Below are positions 54,701 through 64,000 of a stretch of 64,000 nt of DNA, piece by piece. The notes under the pieces were generated by a model. The model worked only from the letters and a program-made list of their open reading frames with translations, had not been told where the DNA came from and made no database searches. The stretch's first letter is position 1. Each line of letters begins with the position of its first letter. The translations under genes were made by a program, and so were the position numbers. Location of the stretch: positions 30,182,224 through 30,246,223 of the forward strand of contig JACDQD010000003.1 of NCBI GenBank assembly GCA_019843655.1, written 5' to 3'. The stretch is from Lethocerus indicus. Its lineage: Eukaryota; Arthropoda; Insecta; Hemiptera; Belostomatidae.

Positions 54701-56867
54701 TGCGGTCGGGATTGGAAAATATGAAAACCAAAGAATTTCCAACCCCCACCGAATTCGATTAACCGTCAAGCCCGAGGTGGGGTGGAGACCGGGCCGTTTG
54801 AATTACTGGCTTTCCGCTAAGAATCGGACCGATAATATCGCATTCTTCCCTTCTGAGGCCCGCCAGGAATCGCAGGAAGGGGAGGGGGAGGGAGGAAATT
54901 CGAAGAAACAACTGCCGTTAAAAATCGAACGGAGGAATCACGACACGAAGTTTGTTATTACAAGGAGGCTAACTCTTAACTTTCGTAAAAGGTTAAGAGG
55001 TCGGGAGGAGGCCGGTTTCGTTAGACGGGGAAGAACTAAAAAGAATGTGGACTCAAATCCCTCGGAAACATGGAAATCCGGAACGGAACCACGAACACGC
55101 CTAAGCATTCGAGATAAGTTCTGAAAACTGAGTACCAGGCTACAAATCAAGTACAGTCGAGACCCTGGAACTTCGAACGGTTCGAACAACATAAAAAGAA
55201 GATAGACAGCGAGGGAAGCATCCCCACTGCAGACATTAACTAACTGTTAAAATATCGGTCTAAAACGTACAGCCTTGCAGATAAATGGCACCCTGATGTG
55301 GCAGGTGTCAACCAGTTTAATGACAAAGTAATGCGACTTTTCACAAAAAACCATAAAATATAATAAAAGTAATTGACATTAGAAAGTTTTCTCCGTATTG
55401 ACCAAAGAAAAATATGGTGGTAATATCGAAAGTTGAACGGATTGCTTTTCCAGTTCGAGAATTCACTGTATCTCGATGACAACGGTGAACAGTGTGAGCA
55501 ACTAATTGGATTGCACAAGTCAAACACACCCTAAGGCTGCCTTTCAATATAGATCTAGTAATAGAGGTTTTATATTGCGATAAGTGTTTTTTTGACCCTA
55601 CTGTATATTCGAGTTCTAGAAATTGATATTTGCCAGCAATCACCAACCACAAAGAATAAAAAGTATTCAGTGACTTTCCTCGAGAACTGCTGCCCGATAA
55701 AGTTGAGATATGACGTAACCGTTCCCCCCGTGCTCGTAGTGAGAGACCTACTCGCAGGCCACCTCCATTTCCAGCCTCTCCTCTCAAGATTTTATGAAGG
55801 TACCTTTTAATAAAAGATACAGTTCACATTCCGCCGCGAAAAGCAAAGCGCGGCAAATGGTTTTAAAATAGCTAAAAGTTTGGCGGTCTTGAGGAAGGGC
55901 TTCATTGCTCTTGTGAATACCTGGCCGAACACCCTCAACTGCCGCTCGATTGCCGATTACAAGTAAATCTCGAATAGCAAAACTGGACAGCCCCTGCCCC
56001 GGTAATGTGCGGACTTTGCGCTAAAACTACATTCTATCGGTCAAATTGTATTTAACACAATCGTTAACGTTCGCTCTAACAAAGCAATCGAAATCCTGTG
56101 GACCAAAAAACCTCAGAAATCAGACAACCACATATCCAAAAAGAAGGACCGACAATCTTTTCATGAATTTTTTATGCGAAAACAAATATTTCGGACCAGG
56201 TATAGGATCAAATTTTCTTTGAATCCCAGGCTCTATAAGAACCTAATTAATACTATGTAAAGAACGCGAAAGCATTCCACGAATTCCATAAACATCTAAT
56301 GAATAGAGCACTTTCGGTGTATATAAGACATTCCGTCCTCTCTTCAGGTTCGTACCGCAGAAGAGAAGTTTTCGACGGATTGATTACCAGAATTAATAGC
56401 AGATAATTGAAATAAAGAAACAATCTACAACAGCAGAGATTTGATAGAAGAGGAATACCACTAGACGATTGGAAAGCGGAAAACTGCCGCTTGTACTACA
56501 ATGCTACTGACAATATACTACATACAATATACTACATATTCTACAGACTACCTGCCGTCTGGGGCAAAAGAAAAGAATAGATATATCGGTGAAATAATGA
56601 CGCTACATAACACATTCGTACAACAGCCATGTAATTACATGTCTCTATGTAAACGGTTGAAATATTTACGTAAGATATTTACGTCGTCTGGCCGGCTTAC
56701 TGCCGCTAGAACTCAAAATAGCGACTAACCCTCGCACAACCTCATTCCCAACAATAACTCCGTGGTCCGGAAAAACCACCCACTCACATCATCTTTGTTT
56801 ATATCGCGCTTGCATTGTATTTCACGTTAACAGGGTTGAACAACAACAACTTAAACATTTGTCCGTG
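51721..56867. other. Non-coding, repeat remnants
   Basis: A near-palindrome ACTTAAGTT-aa-AACTTAAGT lies at 53805-53824. A SINE-like B-box remnant is at 54176. Two long open frames (54591-55124 plus, 177 codons; 55341-55787 minus, 148 codons) have no recognisable homology. Confidence 0.4.
54176..54212 (+). repeat. tRNA-like SINE remnant
   Basis: CGGGTTCTAATCCCGGGTGG then GACGAATTTTCTGCC parallels 29355 (B box then GG-GACCGAATTTTC). Same family, two copies. Confidence 0.45.
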
Positions 56868-59800
56868 TAGTTCTCAAGGTTAGCAATACTACAATGTATA
56901 GGATTGATCACACAAGAACGGTTGATATCGCATAGTTATCACATTATTCTGGCCACATATAACGCCAGAAAATGAGCATTCTATGCATAATGAAATATCG
57001 TAAATGTAAATAATATTTCATACACGATATTCTGAAATTGATTGTAACCGAATCTCTATCAGGGAGAGACTGGCCAGAAATAGGGATTTCTATTGCCAGT
57101 GTTGTTCTCAAGTTCAACAATACTACAATGTATAGGATTGATCACACAAGAACGGTTGATATCGCATAGTTATCACATTATTCTGGCCACATATAACACC
57201 AGAAAATGAGCATTCTATGCATAATGAAATATCCTAAATGTATATAATATTTCATACACGATATTCTGAAATTGATTGTAACCGAATCTCTATCAGGAGA
57301 GACTGGCCAGAAATAGGGATTTCTGTTGCCAGTGTTGTTCTCAAGTTCAACAATACTACAATGTATAGGATTGATCACACAAGAACGGTTGATATCGCAT
57401 AGTTATCACATTATTCTGGCCACATATAACACCAGAAAATGAGCATTCTATGCATAATGAAATATCCTAAATGTATATAATATTTCATACACGATATTCT
57501 GAAATTGATTGTAACCGAATCTCTATCAGGAGAGACTGGCCAGAAATAGGGATTTCTGTTGCCAGTGTTGTTCTCAAGTTCAACAATACTACAATGTATA
57601 GGATTGATCACACAAGAACGGTTGATATCGCATAGTTATCACATTATTCTGGCCACATATAACACCAGAAAATGAGCATTCTATGCATAATGAAATATCC
57701 TAAATGTATATAATATTTCATACACGATATTCTGAAATTGATTGTAACCGAATCTCTATCAGGGAGACTGGCCAGAAATAGGGATTTCTGTTGCCAGTGT
57801 TGTTCTCAAGTTCAACAATACTACAATGTATAGGATTGATCACACAAGAACGGTTGATATCGCATAGTTATCACATTATTCTGGCCACATATAACACCAG
57901 AAAATGAGCATTCTATGCATAATGAAATATCCTAAATGTATATATTTCATACACGATATTCTGAAATTGATTGTAACCGAATCTCTATCAGGGAGAGACT
58001 GGCCAGAAATAGGGATTTCTGTTGCCAGTGTTGTTCTCAAGTTCAACAATACTACAATGTATAGGATTGATCACACAAGAACGGTTGATATCGCATAGTT
58101 ATCACATTATTCTGGCCACATATAACACCAGAAAATGAGCATTCTATGCATAATGAAATATCCTAAATGTATATATTTCATACACGATATTCTGAAATTG
58201 ATTGTAACCGAATCTCTATCAGGGAGAGACTGGCCAGAAATAGGGATTTCTGTTGCCAGTGTTGTTCTCAAGTTCAACAATACTACAATGTATAGGATTG
58301 ATCACACAAGAACGGTTGATATCGCATAGTTATCACATTATTCTGGCCACATATAACACCAGAAAATGAGCATTCTATGCATAATGAAATATCCTAAATG
58401 TATATAATATTTCATACACGATATTCTGAAATTGATTGTAACCGAATCTCTATCAGGGAGAGACTGGCCAGAAATAGGGATTTCTGTTGCCAGTGTTGTT
58501 CTCAAGTTCAACAATACTACAATGTATAGGATTGATCACACAAGAACGGTTGATATCGCATAGTTATCACATTATTCTGGCCACATATAACACCAGAAAA
58601 TGAGCATTCTATGCATAATGAAATATCCTAAATGTATATAATATTTCATACACGATATTCTGAAATTGATTGTAACCGAATCTCTATCAGGGAGAGACTG
58701 GCCAGAAATAGGGATTTCTGTTGCCAGTGTTGTTCTCAAGTTCAACAATACTACAATGTATAGGATTGATCACACAAGAACGGTTGATATCGCATAGTTA
58801 TCACATTATTCTGGCCACATATAACACCAGAAAATGAGCATTCTATGCATAATGAAATATCCTAAATGTATATAATATTTCATACACGATATTCTGAAAT
58901 TGATTGTAACCGAATCTCTATCAGGAGAGACTGGCCAGAAATAGGGATTTCTGTTGCCAGTGTTGTTCTCAAGTTCAACAATACTACAATGTATAGGATT
59001 GATCACACAAGAACGGTTGATATCGCATAGTTATCACATTATTCTGGCCACATATAACACCAGAAAATGAGCATTCTATGCATAATGAAATCTCTCTAAA
59101 TGCAAATATATTTCATACACGATATTCTGAAATTGATTGTAACCGAATCTCTATCAGGAGAGACTGGCCAGAAATAGGGATTTCTGTTGCCAGTGTTGTT
59201 CTCAAGTTCAACAATACTACAATGTATAGGATTGATCACACAAGAACGGTTGATATCGCATAGTTATCACATTATTCTGGCCACATATAACACCAGAAAA
59301 TGAGCATTCTATGCATAATGAAATATCCTAAATGTATATAATATTTCATACACGATATTCTGAAATTGATTGTAACCGAATCTCTATCAGGAGAGACTGG
59401 CCAGAAATAGGATTTCTGTTGCCAGTGTTGTTCTCAAGTTCAACAATACTACAATGTATAGGATTGATCACACAAGAACGGTTGATATCGCATAGTTATC
59501 ACATTATTCTGGCCACATATAACACCAGAAAATGAGCATTCTATGCATAATGAAATATCCTAAATGTATATAATATTTCATACACGATATTCTGAAATTG
59601 ATTGTAACCGAATCTCTATCAGGGAGAGACTGGCCAGAAATAGGGATTTCTGTTGCCAGTGTTGTTCTCAAGTTCAACAATACTACAATGTATAGGATTG
59701 ATCACACAAGAACGGTTGATATCGCATAGTTATCACATTATTCTGGCCACATATAACACCAGAAAATGAGCATTCTATGCATAATGAAATATCCTAAATG

Positions 59801-60505
59801 TATATAATATTTCATACACGATATTCTGAAATTGATTGTAACCGAATCTCTATCAGGAGAGACTGGCCAGAAATAGGGATTTCTGTTGCCAGTGTTGTTC
59901 TCAAGTTCAACAATACTACAATGTATAGGATTGATCACACAAGAACGGTTGATATCGCATAGTTATCACATTATTCTGGCCACATATAACACCAGAAAAT
60001 GATTCTATGCATAATGAAATATCCTAAATGTATATAATATTTCATACACGATATTCTGAAATTGATTGTAACCGAATCTCTATCAGGAGAGACTGGCCAG
60101 AAATAGGGATTTCTGTTGCCAAGTTCATACTACAATGTATAGGATTGATCACAGAACGGTTGATATCGCATAGTTATCATTATTCTGGCCACATATAACA
60201 CCAGAAAGACATTCTATGCATAATGAAATATCTAAATGTATATATTTCATACACGATATTCTGAAATTGATTGTAACCGAATCTCTATCAGGGAGAGACT
60301 GGCCAGAAATAGGGATTTCTGTTGCCAGTGTTGTTCTCAAGTTCAACAATACTACAATGTATAGGATTGATCACACAGGAACGGTTGATATCGCATAGTT
60401 ATCACATTATTCTGGCCACATATAAAACCAGAAAATGAGCATTCTATGCATAATGAAATATCGTAAATGTAAGTAATATTTCATACACGATATTCTGAAA
60501 TTGAT
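56868..60505. repeat. Satellite array, 233-bp unit, about 16 copies
   Basis: Head-to-tail repeat. The landmark TTCTGGCCACAT begins at 56947, 57181, 57414, 57647, 57879, 58110, 58341, 58575, 58809, 59042, 59275, 59507, 59741, 59974, 60183 and 60410, spacing mostly 231-234. Central units are nearly identical, differing by 1-3 nt indels (for example GGGAGAG versus GGAGAG; TATATAATATTTC versus TATATATTTC). The first unit and the last two are more diverged, and unit 15 has deletions. A decayed half-copy continues to about 60560. Each unit contains TGGCcAGAAAT-aggg-ATTTCTgttGCCA, a hairpin, and a 9-bp inverted pair TTCTGGCCA/TGGCCAGAA 123 bp apart. Confidence 0.97.
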
Positions 60506-61704
60506 GTCGTAAGTGTAAATAATAATTTATACGCCATATTCTGGCAATGATTGGAACTTGAAAATGTGGATATCTGTCGTCGAATAATTTTGAAATAAAT
60601 AGAATTTTCCACTTGAAGGATCTAAATCACAATTTTTTTCGATTTGCCTTAAGTTAATGTCAAGACCGGTGGGAAAGATTTTTCCTGTATTTACAATTAT
60701 CCACTCGGGAAATCGGCGGTACAAAACTCTGGAGGGTTTATTTGATTAATTCCGGTCTAGAATCGGGTCATCCCCAGAGGCTCAGTCCAATATTCGATGT
60801 CCTCCGGTTCGAGAGAGCGGTTGAAAATTACCTTCAACAAATTTATTGTACACACATCTCGGAATTGAATTCTTTTTTCCAATAACGAATGTTCACTTCA
60901 CTCACGAAAAGAATTAATAATTTACAACTGTTTTCAAATACAGCGGGGGTACCATCAATCTACAATATGAACTCTCCATTAAAAGTATATCAATGCGCAA
61001 TTATCACATGCACTGTCACTAAATATAAATTTTAAAAATTGTAGTCGTGACTTAAATAAAAAAAATGTATGATTCGAATGTGTGAGTGTGTGTAGAGGAA
61101 TATATTGGAAGAGTGTTAAAAAATGGTAGATGAAATCCGAAAGTGAGGAACCTCCCGTCCGTTTTGGGGTATAGAGGCGGGGTCGGAATCCTTCTGGGGG
61201 GCTTCGAAGGTTAACGGCCCTCATAAAAGGGCCATATACAATTACGCTGTAAAACGTTTTCCTGCGAACAATGCAATCCCTTCTTGGGCACGGAGGCGGC
61301 TTAATTATTAGTTTTTCAGAGGCTCACCCACACACCCCCCCCCGGCCATTCGGTTATTTCCTCGGCGATCATCTGAGAGCTCGTCAGACGCGGTCATAAA
61401 ACGAGCCGTAAAAACATGACCTCCGCTCACAACTAACTGGGCGCTTTCTTCAGACGAAGACACACACCCCGACGCCCAATCAACTGAGATTCTTCGCCGT
61501 TGCCATGGGAACGGGCACCCGCGAACACGCGATGTGAAATTCCAACTCTATAAAGTTCAGTTCTGCAATTGGAGAAGATGACTCGGCCGTTTGCGATGAA
61601 GCCGAAAGAGACACAGTCACGGCGGAGGGCGTCGGAACGCTCGGAAACGAGGAAAAATATGCCCGAAGAAGAAAATTCGAGGAAAAACCGAAGGCACGAA
61701 GTAA

Positions 61705-61757
61705 AGTTCAGAAATAAAGTTAAAGAACCAGTCGCCAGGCAATACTGTGAGCAAATC
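61705..61757 (+). repeat. Copy of dispersed repeat family 1
   Basis: GTTAAAGAACCAGTCGCCAG then GCAATACTGTGAGCAAATC, the cleanest copy of the core. Confidence 0.6.
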
Positions 61758-62244
61758 ATCAACACCTGCAAACCAGAATAGAGAGCGAAAAAACCTTTAG
61801 TTTAGGCCACTAAATGGAAAAAGTCATTAAGACACGCTTTGCGCTGGTAGATTGTACGATTACGATAGCTAGACTTAGCTGATACCACACTACTTTGGTA
61901 AAAATTAAGAGCCTCGTAATATTTCTACACATATCTGAGATCAATATAAAAACATCTAAATGCCATAAAAACTGGCGATAAGTTAGCTTAAATATAGTCG
62001 GAGATCCCGAGTATCCAGATATATATCTGATTTTATTTATATCATATATATATTCGGGGCTTTTCCCCCAGCAATCCGCTATCTCCGGACAGGTGGATTA
62101 CGGTTTTCCCTATGAAAGGTTTCTCCCAGTGGCCAAAACTATCAGTAATGCCACCGCGAAGGGAGAATGTGCTGGAACTATGTGCTGAACAATACAAATA
62201 TTGCTGTGCGATCGTTTAAAAATAATTTTGTTTTTAAAATACCT

Positions 62245-62285
62245 TCGGCCACCCAGGAATCGAACCCCCAGTCCGCCTCCTGTTT
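62245..62285 (-). repeat. tRNA-like SINE remnant (minus)
   Basis: On the minus strand GGACTGGGGGTTCGATTCCT then GGGTGGCCGAAGGT contains a good B box (GGTTCGATTCC). No cloverleaf can be drawn upstream, so not a tRNA gene. Confidence 0.45.
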
Positions 62286-64000
62286 CGTTTCTTGAAATTG
62301 TCCGTACCGAAATTTCGTGCAGCCCCCTCCTTATCGACAATAACTCTAACGGCTCCGGGTACTAGCTTACCCCTGACTGCCATATTTCGTCGGGGTCGCT
62401 TTTTCCCCGTCCCTGGGTACCTGATCTATGGCCTAAGGGTCTCGGATTCGAAACCTTCCCCAAACCCCGAGCAGGCCTCAATTTGTAAAAAAAAATCTCA
62501 ACAACGCCGGTATAAGGGAATGCTTGGCTTACCGCCAAAACGAAATAAGGATTTCACCTTCGCCTGGTGAGGTTGGCGTTTCTTCGTAATTTGAAGTGGG
62601 AAAAATGCGGGGACCGCTCAACGTTTACGTCTCCGTAATGTTGTCAGACTGCCTATTCAAAGAATAACCTTCTCGAATCAGTTTAAGCAGCATAAAAGTA
62701 AATCTATTAATATTTAGAATCTGGAAATAGATCTACCGCTATAGGCTCTAAAATGGCCAAATATAGCAATAAATATGCGGAAAGACTTCTGTACCTCAAA
62801 ACACAGTAAATACATTCCACGACAATCTGGACGGAAACATAAAAAATAGTCAGATTATTAACAAAATCTGAAATAGGCCTAATTACTGAGAATTTCAGGA
62901 TCAATTTCTTGCATGATAAGCTAAGTGATATCATCCCTCCTGCGATTTTCGGTCTCGGTACTATATTATGTTATTATTAGTATATTTATTACGTATTATT
63001 AGTATTATAAAATATTATTAGAAACAACAACAAGCGAGATGTTTAAAGTGATACAACAACAGTTGGACTGATTTAGATGATGACATCGATACTCCAACGC
63101 ACGGCATTGTACCCCTCTGAATTATTTACGACCACGAGAAGACTAAACCGGTCTTGATCAATAACGAAACGTTTGGAGACAGTCAAAGCCAGTAGTGATA
63201 ACTTCTGAGACATGTCATTGCATTATTAGTGCGCCTCGATTACAATTTTACTTTTGCCAAGTCATAATAAGACCACAGTACTCAATAAATACTTTTTCAA
63301 CCTTAAATTCTGAATCAATTTATCCCTCTTCATTGTGGGTGAAACCTCGTAGCGGGAAAACCTCAATCCACTTGTCGGGAGATCGTTAAGGGATAGATAG
63401 GCCTTGTAAGGGAGATAGATAGGACGGGGACTTTCTGTATCGCGCGATATTAACGGAAGTAAGACTGACAATTCAAATTCTAATCGCGTTAACCTTCGCT
63501 CGTCCATAGGGTGAACTGAATATTAAAGATAAGGCGACTTAAAATTGAATAATGCAGTATATATATATATGCACGCAACCGATGCATCAGTTTCGGCATA
63601 ACGATATCTCGTAGGAGATGCCGGTTGGTGGGGCAAAAAAATTAATATAAGTTAACATAGGAAACTAAAATATTACAGAGGTATTTTAGGTGAAATTGGT
63701 ACCCACAGCGCAAGACAGGGTACCGGTGTAAAAATGAATATTTTTATTTTATTTCTAATTGATTTGATGGATGATTTATTTAGGGCACTTGTCCCGAGAC
63801 AAGTCTACACTGACGGACAAAAAACCCGAGTGTTTACAATATAAATATACATTATAAATACTACTTTTCTACACAATAAAAAGGTGAAATCTGTTTTGCG
63901 ATATACATATTCCACTTTGGGGCTATGACCTGTGAGAAAGCACGGAGGAATCCGACCATTAATATCAAACCGGTTGCCGAAAATTCAATCGCTGAGATTA

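Larger units (their letters stand above)
60561..64000. other. Non-coding, repeat remnants to window end
   Basis: Family 1 copy at 61705, SINE-like B box (minus) near 62255, a short (AT)n at 63558-63571. No gene-like frame with homology. Confidence 0.45.

Noticed and set aside
57178..60398. Repeated 60-66 codon frames on both strands
   Set aside because: They arise from the satellite unit. Indels between units do not preserve frame, and the two strands are equally open.
57178..60398. Hammerhead ribozyme in the satellite unit
   Set aside because: I looked for the CTGATGA and GAAA core on both strands; only CTGATAGAG is present, so the catalytic core is missing.
56868..60505. CRISPR array
   Set aside because: The repeat is 233 bp with no unique spacers and the DNA is eukaryotic.
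62245..62285. tRNA gene
   Set aside because: A B box is present, but no acceptor stem, anticodon arm or A box can be drawn around it.

Overview
This is insect nuclear DNA, most likely from a large, repeat-rich genome. No bacterial, organellar or phage features are visible. The only gene I can model is on the minus strand in the left 17.5 kb. It is split into short exons with GT/AG (one GC/AG) boundaries and encodes an R3H-SUZ RNA-binding protein of the R3HDM1/R3HDM2/encore family. Recognition rests on the R3H exon ([14 protein letters not shown]), the SUZ exon (RRSKSFEEREEEYEKARRRI), the PPGSMLIHPQ/TGQPYTNPDGT block and the GDMRLLG block, all in the same order as in vertebrate R3HDM1. The species cannot be named from the sequence; a polyneopteran such as a stick insect is a guess.

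Left part, 1 to about 17.5 kb: 22 coding exons (about 1023 codons). Phases agree at every junction except one, where a base seems to be missing in a proline-rich exon. The gene runs off the left edge, so the C-terminus is absent. Inside the gene there is a candidate alternative last exon with its own stop and AATAAA, a GC-AG intron, a 15-bp tandem duplicate of a splice donor, a 272-bp non-autonomous hAT element with target-site duplication, and a Jockey-type LINE fragment. The gene body is AT-rich and almost free of CpG. CpG becomes frequent right of about 17.2 kb, as expected if germline gene-body methylation stops near the 5' end of the gene.

Right part, about 17.5 to 64 kb: no supportable gene. 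It is 5' flank or a long first intron filled with repeats: a Tigger/pogo-like MITE (18.4 kb), a piggyBac-like MITE with perfect TIRs and TTAA (22.9-23.2 kb), a second copy of the hAT element (46.2 kb), several decayed Jockey ORF2 3' fragments (30.4, 45.3, 48.0, 51.5 kb), tRNA-like SINE remnants, at least two families of short dispersed repeats, a tandemly duplicated coding-like fragment (27.1-27.6 kb), a GA microsatellite of about 160 bp, several AT and AT/AC tracts, and a 16-unit, 233-bp satellite array (56.87-60.5 kb) whose unit can fold into a hairpin.

The most interesting items are the satellite array, the alternative C-terminal isoform of the encore-like gene, the CpG boundary, the well-delimited MITEs and the single-base frame break.
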